Assembly (NCBI RefSeq): GCF_004745525.1
Contig: NZ_RKLY01000020.1
Span: 1-49,356, forward strand
Source of the DNA: Companilactobacillus suantsaicola
GTDB lineage: Bacteria > Bacillota > Bacilli > Lactobacillales > Lactobacillaceae
Direction of reading: 5' to 3'
Length of the DNA: 49,356 bases
Made by a program: the position numbers and the translations under genes. Shown here piece by piece: positions 34,092 through 43,298 of this stretch (its first letter is position 1; every line of letters starts with the position of its first letter). The notes under the pieces are model-generated. The model had not been told where the DNA came from. It searched no databases and saw nothing but the letters and a program-made list of their open reading frames with translations.

Positions 34092-34802
34092 ATGAATTAT
34101 AAATACATTGAAATTGCTAAAGCCATCAAAGAAAAAATCAATGATGGAACCTATTTACCTGGAGACCTGCTCCCTGATCAAACTCAAATTGCAAAGGAAT
34201 TTAATACCACTCGTTCTACGGTTCATAAAGCTTTAAAGGATTTAGTTATTGAGGGGATGATTTACTCAAAACGTGGGGCTGGAACGTTTGTTAGGAAGGA
34301 CTATTCGTTACTAAAAGATCATCATCAAAGTGTGACTGATTTTGATGATCCATTTAGTGATAGATTATCGAATAGTTTAGAAAGTAAAATTTTACAATTT
34401 TCGGTAAGAATGCCAAGTGAAGCTGAAAGAAATCATTTATTGGTGGAACCTGAAGTCTCAATTTATGAAGTTAGACGAGTGAGGTTTTTGGAAGGGGAAA
34501 TTTTTTCATATGAACATTTTTTAATGCCCACAACAATTATTAAATTGACTGATGAAATTTTAAAAAAATCAGTTTATCAAAGTTTAAGAGAGCAAAATTT
34601 TCATATTGAAGGGACTCATCGCATTATTAATGCTAAAAAGGCTAGTGAAAAGGATTTAAAAAACGGAATTGTTCAAAATGCAACTGATCCTGTTTTGGTA
34701 ATAAGACAATTGAATTATTTAGATGATGGACAACCGTTTCAGCTTTTGGAAACAAGGTACCCTTTTGCCAAAAGTGATTTAATTTCTGATATTACAGTTT
34801 AA
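34092..34802 (+). CDS. GntR family transcriptional regulator (HutC/UTRA type)
   Basis: A 236-residue regulator. The N-terminal winged helix (about residues 1-70) contains DQTQIAKEFNTTRSTVHKALKDL and the RGAGTFVR wing; the C-terminal UTRA domain (about 90-232) senses a small ligand, often a sugar phosphate. It is divergent from the EIIC operon, which it probably represses until the imported phosphorylated sugar binds. A TAGGAGAG ribosome site precedes the start; that site overlaps the second GACTAG operator half. Followed by its own terminator. Confidence 0.9.
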   Translation: MNYKYIEIAKAIKEKINDGTYLPGDLLPDQTQIAKEFNTTRSTVHKALKDLVIEGMIYSKRGAGTFVRKDYSLLKDHHQSVTDFDDPFSDRLSNSLESKILQFSVRMPSEAERNHLLVEPEVSIYEVRRVRFLEGEIFSYEHFLMPTTIIKLTDEILKKSVYQSLREQNFHIEGTHRIINAKKASEKDLKNGIVQNATDPVLVIRQLNYLDDGQPFQLLETRYPFAKSDLISDITV

Positions 34803-34806
34803 GATA

Positions 34807-34851
34807 AAAAAGAGTTTGCTATCAATTATTAATCGATAACAAACTCTTTTT
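34807..34851 (+). terminator. Terminator of the GntR-type gene
   Basis: Long stem AAAGAGTTTG-C-TATC / GATA-A-CAAACTCTTT (one mismatch), followed by T-rich DNA. A-runs on the left make it a possible terminator for the minus-strand gene as well. Confidence 0.8.
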
Positions 34852-34870
34852 ATGTATTATTAATTAGTGT

Positions 34871-35590
34871 TTATTTTAGTCCAGTTTGATTCTTGCCATC
34901 AACGGCATCATTGTTGAAAGTAACAGTAATTTCAGCACCTTGATCACCGTTTAAACCGGTCGTATATTTGAAAATTTTGGTTGCTGTACCATTGATCATA
35001 GATTCACTGTAAGTATTAGGATTACCCAAAGTATTGAGAACGTCATTTGACGTCTGACCGTTTTGTAGTTCTTGATATTTTTTAAGGGTAATTTTTTCGT
35101 TTCTAGTTACTTTTAAATCAGAGATTGCTTTAGAAACGGCGTGGTCATTATAAAAGTGAACGATGACTTTAGAATTCTTAGTTCCATTAGCAACTTTCTC
35201 CCAAGTATCAACATTAGTTTGGAGATCATCAACTTTGCTGACAGAACTTTCATTTGGTTTACCAAAGTATTCTGTTAAAATTTCTGAAGACAAACCGTCT
35301 TTTTCACTGAGATAAATACCGTTGTATTGTTTTAAACTGACCCCGGTGATCTCTTTAGTAGATTTTTTCACAGCTTTTTTTGCGGTTTTCTTTTTTGAAG
35401 TTTGTGTTGTAGTTGTTTCAGTCTTTTTAGGTGTATAGAAATCACCAAAGGTCCCAATAAGGACACCCCCGACGATTAAAATAATAATGATCAGCCAGAA
35501 CCACCACTTCTTGTAAAAAGCTTTTTTTGGTGGTTTAATATTATGTTCCTGGCGATATTGTGCCCGACTTGGATACTTTTTACTAGTCAT
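34871..35590 (-). CDS. Membrane-anchored DUF3862-like protein
   Basis: A 239-residue protein. The N-terminal 25 residues are basic (SKKYPSRAQYRQEHNIKPPKK); a membrane segment lies near 30-48 (WWFWLIIIILIVGGVLIG); a Thr/Lys-rich linker follows (about 55-80). The outside domain from about 85 has two short repeats of the kind YNGIYLSE...LTEYFGKPN and YQELQNGQTSNDVLNTLGNPNTYSES, which match the beta-lactamase-inhibitor-like/SmpA fold of DUF3862. The function is unknown. It is a single gene with GGGGGA as ribosome site. Confidence 0.75.
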   Translation of the reverse strand: MTSKKYPSRAQYRQEHNIKPPKKAFYKKWWFWLIIIILIVGGVLIGTFGDFYTPKKTETTTTQTSKKKTAKKAVKKSTKEITGVSLKQYNGIYLSEKDGLSSEILTEYFGKPNESSVSKVDDLQTNVDTWEKVANGTKNSKVIVHFYNDHAVSKAISDLKVTRNEKITLKKYQELQNGQTSNDVLNTLGNPNTYSESMINGTATKIFKYTTGLNGDQGAEITVTFNNDAVDGKNQTGLK

Positions 35591-35681
35591 CTTAAAATCC
35601 CCCTAAACCAACGATATTACTTTAATCATATTTTATCAGTAACCAAAAAGAATTGGGCTATTTTTAAGAAAATTAAACAAT

Positions 35682-35709
35682 AAAAAATCCAGTCAAAATA
35701 TTGACTGGA
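35682..35709 (-). terminator. Terminator of plsY
   Basis: On the minus strand CCAGTCAA/TTGACTGG with loop TATT is followed by ATTTTTTA. Confidence 0.8.
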
Positions 35710-35723
35710 CAATTTGTCAGATA

Positions 35724-36350
35724 CTATTTTTGTTGCTTTTGTTGCTTTTGTTGCTTCTTATAACGCAAACCAATTGGAACAAGGTTTTCCTTACCCTTGA
35801 GTAGTCGCTTGATATTAGGAATGTGACGAACGTAAATAATGACGGTAACAGCTGCAGCGACTGTCGTTAAGATCCAATCGTGTAAAAATAACGTGGCAAT
35901 GGTAAAGAAGAGAATCGTTGTCAGACTGGCAACACTTACCATACTAGTTATGTAAACGATGGTTGCTAAGAAGATGAAGCAAATGACAAATAGCAAAGGA
36001 TTGTAGGCTAGTAAAATACCGGCACTAGTAGCGACCGCTTTTCCACCTCTAAATTTCAAGAAGATCGAGAAGCAGTGTCCAATTACGGCAAAGATACCGA
36101 TAAAGAGAACCCAATGTTTGTCGAGTCCAAAGAAGACCGGCATCAAGGCACCGAGTGTTCCTTTGAGAATATCGATAATTAATACTAATGTACCGGCGTA
36201 TTTACCAAAGACACGATAAGCATTAGTAGTACCTACATTTCCACTACCGTAATCAAAAATATTTTTATGGAAAAAGAATTTTCCGACCAGGTAGGCAGTT
36301 GGAAATGACCCAACTAAATAGGCCAAGATTGCACAAATGAGAAGTTTCAT
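35724..36350 (-). CDS. plsY: Acyl-phosphate glycerol-3-phosphate acyltransferase PlsY
   Basis: Membrane enzyme that transfers an acyl group from acyl-phosphate to glycerol-3-phosphate, the first step of phospholipid synthesis. It is 208 residues with about five membrane segments. The family motifs are visible: GSFPTAYLVGK, the glycine-rich YGSGNVGTTNAYRVFG near 34-49, and FLKFRGGKAVATSAG near 98-112. The C-terminal tail is a tandem repeat KQQKQQKQQK, encoded by a 9-base repeat at about 35724-35755. It is divergent from parE, a common layout in Firmicutes. Confidence 0.94.
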   Translation of the reverse strand: MKLLICAILAYLVGSFPTAYLVGKFFFHKNIFDYGSGNVGTTNAYRVFGKYAGTLVLIIDILKGTLGALMPVFFGLDKHWVLFIGIFAVIGHCFSIFLKFRGGKAVATSAGILLAYNPLLFVICFIFLATIVYITSMVSVASLTTILFFTIATLFLHDWILTTVAAAVTVIIYVRHIPNIKRLLKGKENLVPIGLRYKKQQKQQKQQK

Positions 36351-36474
36351 TAAAAAATCACTCTTTTAGCTTTATTTTTGGTATATTGTAATTCATGGTG
36401 CTTTTATAAGAATTATAGATACCGACTTAGATATTATCCACTATTTCAGCAAAAATTAAAAGAAGTCTTATGTA

Positions 36475-36488
36475 CGAACATATATTCG
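36475..36488. promoter_or_regulatory. LexA (SOS) box upstream of parE
   Basis: CGAACATATATTCG differs from the Gram-positive SOS-box core CGAACATATGTTCG at one position. It overlaps the expected -35 region of the parE promoter, so LexA binding there should block transcription until DNA damage. LexA control of parE-parC has been reported in Bacillus subtilis. Confidence 0.6.
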
Positions 36489-36505
36489 TGCTAAGCTAAT
36501 AGTGT

Positions 36506-36511
36506 TATAAT
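36506..36511 (+). promoter_or_regulatory. -10 box of parE
   Basis: Perfect TATAAT about 45 bases before the parE ATG. The matching -35 (near 36483-36488, TATTCG) is poor and lies in the SOS-box-like sequence. Confidence 0.6.
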
Positions 36512-36555
36512 ATTGAAATATCGCACTACGTAGTAAATGAAAAGGAATGATATAA

Positions 36556-38559
36556 ATGCCTAAATCATCTTATGATGATTCGTCAATTCAAATCCTTGAA
36601 GGATTAGAAGCTGTACGAAAAAGACCAGGGATGTACATTGGTTCCACAGATTCACGTGGCTTACATCACTTGGTTTATGAAATTGTTGATAACGCAGTTG
36701 ATGAAGCCTTGTCCGGATTTGGTAAGGAAATTAATGTTTCTATCAACAAAGATAATAGTATTACAGTCGTTGACCATGGACGGGGAATGCCAACTGGGAT
36801 GCATGCTAGTGGTAAACCAACGATTGAAGTTATTTTGACGGTGCTACATGCCGGTGGTAAATTCTCCGAAAACAGTTATAAGACTTCTGGTGGACTGCAT
36901 GGTGTTGGTTCCTCAGTTGTAAATGCTTTGTCAGATTGGATGACCGTTCGAGTTGTTCGTGATCACAAAGTTTATGAAGAACGTTTTGAAAATGGTGGTC
37001 ATCCAGTTGGAACCTTGAAGAAAACTGGTTCAACTAAAGAAGGTTCGGGAACGACAATTAGTTTTAAACCTGATGAAACAATTTTTCAAACGACTAAATT
37101 CAATTATGATACTTTGGCAGAAAGATTACGTGAATCAGCTTTCTTGCTTAAAGGTGTCAAGTTTACTATAACTGACAAACGTGGTGAAGAAGAGCGGACT
37201 GATGTTTTTCATTATGAAGACGGAATCCAATCGTTTGTAAAATATCTCAACGAAGGAAAAGATGCCTTAGGTGGAATTTTTTACGTTGAAGGTACTAATT
37301 CAGATATGGAAATCGAATTTTCTGGTCAATACAATGACGGTTATTCGGAAAACATTATCTCCTTTGTTAATAACGTTCGCACTGCTGATGGCGGGACTCA
37401 TGAAGCTGGGATGAAGTCTGGTTTAACGAAAGCTTTTAATGATTACGCCCGTAAGGTTGGTTTGTTAAAAGAAAATAGTAAGAATCTTGAAGGTAGTGAT
37501 GTCCGTGAAGGATTATCAGCTATCATTTCGGTTAGAATACCCGAAGAAATCTTACAATTTGAAGGCCAAACTAAAGGTAAATTAGGAACTCCACAAGCTC
37601 GTTCAGCAGTCGATCAATTGGTTTATGAGCAAATGAGTTTCTATTTGATGGAGAACGGTGAGCAAGCCCAAATGCTTGTTAAAAAGGCTTTGAAAGCTCG
37701 TGAGGCTCGAAATGCGGCTCGAAAGGCTCGTGAAAGTTCACGTAATGGCAAAAAGAACAAAAAGACTGATGGTTTGTTGTCAGGTAAATTAACTCCCGCT
37801 CAATCAAAGAATCCCGATAAGAATGAATTGTTCTTAGTCGAGGGTGATTCAGCTGGTGGTTCCGCAAAACAAGGTCGAGACCGTAAATTTCAAGCTATCT
37901 TGCCTTTACGTGGTAAAGTTTTGAATACCCAAAAAGCCAAACTTGAGGATATTTATAAAAACGAAGAGATCAATACGATGATTTATACGATTGGTGCTGG
38001 TGTTGGTGCTGATTTCAAACTTGAAGATCGTAATTATGACAAAGTTATCATCATGACCGATGCCGATGATGATGGTTCACATATTCAGATACTGTTGTTG
38101 ACTTTCTTCTATCGCTATATGAGACCACTCGTTGAATCGGGTCACGTCTACATCGCTTTGTCACCACTTTATCGTTTGCAAAAAGGTAAGGGTGCTAAGT
38201 TAAGAACCAAATACTGCTGGACTCCAGATGAACTTAAAGAAGAAATCAAGAGCATGGGTAAAGGTTACGATTTACAACGATTCAAAGGTTTAGGTGAAAT
38301 GAACGCCGACCAACTTTGGAAGACGACAATGGATCCTAAGAATCGTATTTTGATTCGAGTTAATATTGACGATGCTGCACTGGCAGAACGTCGAGTAACT
38401 ACTTTAATGGGCGACAAAGTTAAGCCAAGACGTGATTGGATCGAATCGAATGTCCGCTTCAACGGAACTGAAGAAGGGGATAACATTCTGGAGAAAGTTG
38501 ATGACGATGCTGACCCAATCGATAGCAAACTTGTCGACGATTTATTGAATAAGGAATAG
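36556..38559 (+). CDS. parE: DNA topoisomerase IV subunit B
   Basis: ATPase subunit of topoisomerase IV, which unlinks daughter chromosomes. GHKL ATPase motifs include EIVDNAVDEALSG and DHGRGMPTG; the Toprim domain begins EGDSAGGSAKQGRDR (about 429-443) with the DADDDGSH metal site near 502-509. At 667 residues it is the ParE length, not the longer GyrB, and position before parC confirms it. GGAATG precedes the ATG. Promoter overlaps a LexA-like box; parC follows after 10 bases. Confidence 0.97.
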   Translation: MPKSSYDDSSIQILEGLEAVRKRPGMYIGSTDSRGLHHLVYEIVDNAVDEALSGFGKEINVSINKDNSITVVDHGRGMPTGMHASGKPTIEVILTVLHAGGKFSENSYKTSGGLHGVGSSVVNALSDWMTVRVVRDHKVYEERFENGGHPVGTLKKTGSTKEGSGTTISFKPDETIFQTTKFNYDTLAERLRESAFLLKGVKFTITDKRGEEERTDVFHYEDGIQSFVKYLNEGKDALGGIFYVEGTNSDMEIEFSGQYNDGYSENIISFVNNVRTADGGTHEAGMKSGLTKAFNDYARKVGLLKENSKNLEGSDVREGLSAIISVRIPEEILQFEGQTKGKLGTPQARSAVDQLVYEQMSFYLMENGEQAQMLVKKALKAREARNAARKARESSRNGKKNKKTDGLLSGKLTPAQSKNPDKNELFLVEGDSAGGSAKQGRDRKFQAILPLRGKVLNTQKAKLEDIYKNEEINTMIYTIGAGVGADFKLEDRNYDKVIIMTDADDDGSHIQILLLTFFYRYMRPLVESGHVYIALSPLYRLQKGKGAKLRTKYCWTPDELKEEIKSMGKGYDLQRFKGLGEMNADQLWKTTMDPKNRILIRVNIDDAALAERRVTTLMGDKVKPRRDWIESNVRFNGTEEGDNILEKVDDDADPIDSKLVDDLLNKE

Positions 38560-38569
38560 GTGATAGATA

Positions 38570-41014
38570 GTGACTGAAAATTCTCCTAAAATTCAAGATA
38601 TCTCGCTCGAAAAAATCATGGGAGATCGATTTGCGAGATATTCAAAATCAATTATTCAAGAAAGAGCGTTACCAGATATTCGTGATGGCTTAAAACCAGT
38701 TCAGCGAAGAATCCTTTATTCAATGTTCTTGGATGGTAATACTTACGACAAAGGCTTTCGTAAGTCAGCTAAGGGTGTTGGTAACGTCATGGGTAATTTC
38801 CATCCCCACGGTGATTCATCAATTTATGAGGCGATGGTTCGTCTTTCACAGGATTGGAAATTGAGAAATCCCTTGATTGAAATGCACGGTAATAACGGTT
38901 CAATGGATGGTGATCCACCTGCCGCAATGCGTTATACCGAAGCACGTTTAAGCAAGATCTCAACAGAAATGTTGCGTGACATCAATAAAGACACGGTTGA
39001 TGAAGAATGGAATTTTGATGATACCGAAAAAGAACCAAAAGTTTTACCAGCCCGTTTTCCTAATCTTTTAGTAAATGGTGCTACTGGTATCTCTGCTGGT
39101 TATGCAACGGAGATTCCACCTCACAATTTAGGTGAAGTCATTGATGCAGTCATCAAGATGATCGATGAACCTGATGTGACTTTGGACGATTTGATGAAAA
39201 TCGTTAAGGGACCAGATTTTCCTACTGGCGGTATTTTACAAGGTAAACAAGGAATTAAGGATGCTTACACAACTGGTCGAGGACGAGTTTACGTTCGTTC
39301 TAAGACTTCGATTCAAGAGCTCCGTGGTCATAAACAACAGATCGTTATTACGGAAATTCCTTATGAAGTTAACAAAGCCCAATTAGTCAAGAAGATGGAC
39401 GAAATTCGGGTCTTGAAAAAAGTCGAAGGAATTGCTGAAGTTCGTGATGAAAGTGACCGTCAAGGCTTGTCGATCGTAATCGAATTGAAACGGGATGTTG
39501 ACGCCAATGGTATTTTGAATTACATGTTCAAGAATACCGATTTGCAAGTTTCTTATAATTTTAATATGGTTGCCATTGCTGACATGCGTCCTCAACAGGT
39601 CGGTTTGATCAAAATCTTGAAGGAATATATTAAACATCAAGAAGACGTCGTCTTACGTCGTAGTAAATTCGACATGGCTAAAGCTAAAAAACGTCTCCAC
39701 ATCGTAGAAGGTTTGATCAAGGCGTTGTCGATTCTTGACAAGGTAATTAAAACGATTCGTTCAAGTAAGAATAAATCCGATGCCAAAAGTAATTTGATCA
39801 AGAGTTATCAATTTACTGATGAACAGGCTGAAGCCATCGTTTCCTTGCAACTTTACCGTTTGACTAATACTGATGTCACTGAGTTACAAAGAGAAGATAA
39901 AGAGCTCCATGAGCAAATTGATCAGCTTAATGAGATTATTAGCAATCACACGACTTTAATGAACGTGATCAAACAAGAGTTAACTCAGGTGCGTGATAGC
40001 TATGCTGACAAGCGCAGGACAAAAATTGAGGCTAAGGTCGAAGAGATCGAAGTTGATACGACGGTTATGGTTGCCAGTGAGGACGTTCGTCTGTTGGTCA
40101 GTCATGATGGCTATGTCAAACGTAGTAGCATGCGTTCCTATCAAGCCTCTGATGCGGGTGACAACGGTTTGAAGAATGAAGATTATCCAATCATTGATGA
40201 AAATGTTAATACTTTGGATCACTTGTTCATTTTCACCGATAAGGGTAATTTGATTTACCGCCAAATTTTTGAGGTCGAAGATAGTCGTTGGAAGGATACC
40301 GGCTCGCATCTTTCTCAAGAGATTGGTTTGGACAGTGATGAATCAATTTTGAAGGCCTTTGTCTTTAAGGATTTGAAAGAAACTGGTAATTTTTTAATTG
40401 GGACGGATGAAAATTACATCAAGCAAGTTGCCTTTAAAGATTTATTGCCAGGTAGAACTTACAAGTCCCGCGCTTCGAAGTATTGTAAATTAAAGGCTGA
40501 CGATTCAAGAGTAATGGATGTTTATTACGTACCAAATGACTCCTTGCAATTAGTCTATGTCTTTACGAAACACTCTTATGCTTCAGCTTTCCCAATTGAA
40601 GAAGTTCCAGTTGTTAGTGGCAAAGCTATGGGTGTTAAATTTGTTAGTTTGAAAGCTGATGATGAATTGGCTGGCTACTTTATTACGAATAACGATGATG
40701 ACAAGATTGCTGTCTTAACCCAACGTGGTTCATACAAACAGATGAAATTATCAGAAATTGCGGTAACTAGTCGAGCTCGTCGTGGTGTCTTGACCTTACG
40801 TGAATTGAAACGTCAACCGCATCGAATTTCTCTAGTAACGAATATTTCTAATGATTTGCAATTGTCAGTCGTAACTGATACGAATAAAGAATTACCAATT
40901 GATATCTCAATGCATCAGAATGCAGACCGCTACTCAAATGGATCATTTATCATGGATCCAGAATCTGACGGTAATCCAATTAGATTTGTGAAAAAGATTG
41001 CAGATAATAATTAA
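38570..41014 (+). CDS. parC: DNA topoisomerase IV subunit A
   Basis: DNA-cleaving subunit of topoisomerase IV. Starts at GTG 38570 with AGGTGAT upstream. The catalytic Tyr122 lies in PPAAMRYTEARLS. The quinolone-determining region reads HPHGDSSIYEAM with Ser83 and Glu87, equivalent to E. coli ParC Ser80 and Glu84, so no classic resistance substitution is visible. The C-terminal beta-pinwheel domain spans about 490-810. It is 814 residues and forms an operon with parE. Confidence 0.97.
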   Translation: MTENSPKIQDISLEKIMGDRFARYSKSIIQERALPDIRDGLKPVQRRILYSMFLDGNTYDKGFRKSAKGVGNVMGNFHPHGDSSIYEAMVRLSQDWKLRNPLIEMHGNNGSMDGDPPAAMRYTEARLSKISTEMLRDINKDTVDEEWNFDDTEKEPKVLPARFPNLLVNGATGISAGYATEIPPHNLGEVIDAVIKMIDEPDVTLDDLMKIVKGPDFPTGGILQGKQGIKDAYTTGRGRVYVRSKTSIQELRGHKQQIVITEIPYEVNKAQLVKKMDEIRVLKKVEGIAEVRDESDRQGLSIVIELKRDVDANGILNYMFKNTDLQVSYNFNMVAIADMRPQQVGLIKILKEYIKHQEDVVLRRSKFDMAKAKKRLHIVEGLIKALSILDKVIKTIRSSKNKSDAKSNLIKSYQFTDEQAEAIVSLQLYRLTNTDVTELQREDKELHEQIDQLNEIISNHTTLMNVIKQELTQVRDSYADKRRTKIEAKVEEIEVDTTVMVASEDVRLLVSHDGYVKRSSMRSYQASDAGDNGLKNEDYPIIDENVNTLDHLFIFTDKGNLIYRQIFEVEDSRWKDTGSHLSQEIGLDSDESILKAFVFKDLKETGNFLIGTDENYIKQVAFKDLLPGRTYKSRASKYCKLKADDSRVMDVYYVPNDSLQLVYVFTKHSYASAFPIEEVPVVSGKAMGVKFVSLKADDELAGYFITNNDDDKIAVLTQRGSYKQMKLSEIAVTSRARRGVLTLRELKRQPHRISLVTNISNDLQLSVVTDTNKELPIDISMHQNADRYSNGSFIMDPESDGNPIRFVKKIADNN

Positions 41015-41104
41015 TATAATTAACAGATTTTCTGTTTATATAGTATTATTATCTTATTGAATGCATTACAAATTACTTTCATAAATATTAGGAGGACTCT
41101 TTTA

Positions 41105-42064
41105 TTGTTAGATGAAAAATCAAGAAGAGTTTTTAGTTCCAAAGCCCTAAATTACTTTGATGAACTGACCAAAAACATGAGTTATACCAAAACGGCTCAA
41201 CAGTTAGGTATTACTCAACCAGCTTTGACGCAACAGATCAAAAAAATCGAGCGTGTTGTTGGAGCACCGTTATTTTATAGTATTGGTAAAAAGATTTATT
41301 TAACGGATGCTGGAACGTTGCTATTAAAGACAACTCATCAAATGTTTAACTTGATCAATAATGTTACTGACCAAATTCAACAAGAGTCATCAGAACGTTC
41401 AGGTACGATCAGTATCGGTCTTTTGTCGACAGCTGAATCAATGGTTATTGAGGACTTTATTGTTGAATATAATCGAATCAATCCCGACGTGATCATTGAT
41501 TTGAATCTTTTGACTCGAAAAGAATTGTGGGACAGTATTCAAAATAATCGTATTGATTTAGCGATTATGTATTTGCCAGATAAGAGTATTAAGAGCTGGA
41601 AGCAGTATCGCTCTAAGAAAATTATGAGTGATGAGATCATGTTGATTCACAATAATAAAAAGTATAGTAATCAAAAGAGTATTACTTTCAAGGATGCAAC
41701 CGCAAAGCCTTGGGCCACTTATTTGAAGAGTTACTATTTTTCAGAATTGATCAGTGAAAAATTCCGCGATGAGCTAGTTTATTTTCCTAAAGTTATCGCT
41801 AGATTTTCTTCACCATATCAATTATTGAAGTTTACACAACAATCAGACGACGTTTATACAGTTTTGCCGCAAAGTTTCTGCATTGCTCACAAATCAATGT
41901 TTAAACTTTATCAAACACCACTTGAACCAGCTATCACAAGTGATTTATCATTTTTATATCGAGAGGATAAAGAAAAAATTCCGCGTATTGAAGATTTCCT
42001 TAGTGAATGGGATAATTTCTTAGAAGAGATGAGTTATATTGACCGTCTTAAATCTTCAAGATAA
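41105..42064 (+). CDS. LysR family transcriptional regulator
   Basis: A 319-residue LysR-type regulator. The N-terminal winged helix-turn-helix (MSYTKTAQQLGITQPALTQQ, about residues 24-43) precedes a periplasmic-binding-protein-like sensor domain (about 95-300). I start at TTG 41105 (MLDEKSRRVF) because AGGAGG lies 9 bases upstream; earlier in-frame codons lack a ribosome site. It lies between parC and the pyrophosphatase gene. The target is unknown; LysR regulators often act on a divergent neighbour, but none is present here. Confidence 0.88.
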   Translation: MLDEKSRRVFSSKALNYFDELTKNMSYTKTAQQLGITQPALTQQIKKIERVVGAPLFYSIGKKIYLTDAGTLLLKTTHQMFNLINNVTDQIQQESSERSGTISIGLLSTAESMVIEDFIVEYNRINPDVIIDLNLLTRKELWDSIQNNRIDLAIMYLPDKSIKSWKQYRSKKIMSDEIMLIHNNKKYSNQKSITFKDATAKPWATYLKSYYFSELISEKFRDELVYFPKVIARFSSPYQLLKFTQQSDDVYTVLPQSFCIAHKSMFKLYQTPLEPAITSDLSFLYREDKEKIPRIEDFLSEWDNFLEEMSYIDRLKSSR

Positions 42065-42089
42065 ATTTTAAAAAGGGGCGCATAAACAA

Positions 42090-43022
42090 ATGCCAGAGAA
42101 AGAATTAGTTTTTGGACATAGAAATCCTGATACAGATGCTGTTTCAGCAGCTGTTGCTTATTCATATTTACAAAATAAACTAGGGTTTAATACTGAGGCT
42201 GTTGCTTTAGGAGAACCAAACCTAGAAACAAAATTTGTTTACGATCATTTTGATGCTAAATACCCACGTGTTATTTCAGCTATCAACGGTGAAGTTAAGA
42301 AAGTTATGCTTGTTGACCATAATGAAAAACAACAAAGTGTTTCTGATATTGACGATGTTCAAGTTACCCACGTGGTTGATCACCACCGTATTGCTAACTT
42401 TGAAACAAAATTGCCTCTTTACTATCGTGCTGAACCAGTTGGCTGTGTAAGTACAATTATTTGGGAAATGTATCAAGAAAACGAAGTTGAAATTCCCGCT
42501 AAAATTGCTGGTTTGATGGCTTCATCAATTATCTCAGATACATTGCTATTGAAATCACCTACAACCACTGATGTTGACCGCAAGGCTCTAAAAGATCTTG
42601 CTAAGATTGCTGGAATCGATTACGAAGCATATGGTCTTGAAATGTTGAAGGCTGGTACTAACCTTGACAGTAAGTCAACTCAAGAACTTATTGACATGGA
42701 TGCTAAGAGCTTTGACATGAACGGTAACAGTGTTCGTATCGCACAAGTTAACACAGTTGATATCGAAGACACTTTGAAGCGTGAAGCTGAATTTGTTAGT
42801 GATATTAAGGCTGAAAATCAAAAGAATGGTTACAACCTATTCGTGCTATTGATTACAAACATCCTAACTAGTGATACTACAGGTGTTATCATTGGTGATG
42901 ACAGTGCTATTAAGACTTTCGAAGAAGCTTTGAATACTAAGGTTTCTGACAATAAGGCTAGTCTACCTGGTGTTGTTTCACGTAAGAAGCAAGTTGTTCC
43001 TCCATTGGATGCAAAATTCTAA
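42090..43022 (+). CDS. ppaC: Manganese-dependent inorganic pyrophosphatase
   Basis: Family II pyrophosphatase (DHH superfamily) that hydrolyses pyrophosphate to phosphate. Metal ligands are seen in [14 protein letters not shown] (His9, Asp13, Asp15), DHNE, and the DHH motif VVDHHRI near 96-98; the C-terminal [10 protein letters not shown] carries the substrate-binding Arg-Lys pair. It is 310 residues, normal length. Its codon use looks like that of a highly expressed gene, and the terminator is strong. Confidence 0.96.
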   Translation: MPEKELVFGHRNPDTDAVSAAVAYSYLQNKLGFNTEAVALGEPNLETKFVYDHFDAKYPRVISAINGEVKKVMLVDHNEKQQSVSDIDDVQVTHVVDHHRIANFETKLPLYYRAEPVGCVSTIIWEMYQENEVEIPAKIAGLMASSIISDTLLLKSPTTTDVDRKALKDLAKIAGIDYEAYGLEMLKAGTNLDSKSTQELIDMDAKSFDMNGNSVRIAQVNTVDIEDTLKREAEFVSDIKAENQKNGYNLFVLLITNILTSDTTGVIIGDDSAIKTFEEALNTKVSDNKASLPGVVSRKKQVVPPLDAKF

Positions 43023-43037
43023 TATGATTTAATTAAT

Positions 43038-43067
43038 AAGGAATCCTTTCGGATTCCTTATTTTTTT
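43038..43067 (+). terminator. Terminator of ppaC
   Basis: Perfect stem AAGGAATCC/GGATTCCTT with TTTC loop, then A and seven T. Confidence 0.9.
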
Positions 43068-43212
43068 CAACAAATTTATTAATCGCTTACATTTAAAAAA
43101 TCATAAATAATAAAAGGCATAAAATGTTATCGTTTCAAGCTGCAATTACTGTTTGGCTATATCTAAATAAGTAAAAAACTAACAATAAATTTAATGAAAA
43201 CGAGCATTTTTC

Positions 43213-43242
43213 TTGAAAACGCATTCTCGGTTTTGCTATAAT
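43213..43242 (+). promoter_or_regulatory. Promoter of rbsU with overlapping cre-like site
   Basis: TTGAAA (43213-43218) and TATAAT (43237-43242) are 18 bases apart. Between them lies TGAAAACGCATTCT (43214-43227), a one- or two-mismatch match to the cre consensus. Another cre-like or LacI-type sequence (TGTAAGCG on the minus strand) lies near 43079-43092. Confidence 0.6.
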
Positions 43243-43298
43243 AACAACATTGCTGAAAAATGCTTTTTTATTTTGAAATTAGAGGGAGTTTTTATTTA

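Noticed and set aside
36475-36488. SOS box as a LacI- or GntR-type operator
   Set aside because: CGAAC/TTCG ends and TATA centre fit LexA better than sugar-regulator motifs, and no such regulator gene is adjacent.
41024-41040. Possible terminator after parC
   Set aside because: AACAGA/TCTGTT pairs are short and there is no proper T-run; too weak to call.
43079-43092. Second cre site upstream of rbsU
   Set aside because: Minus-strand TGTAAGCG is good, but the 3' half has two mismatches and the distance to the promoter is about 120 bases.
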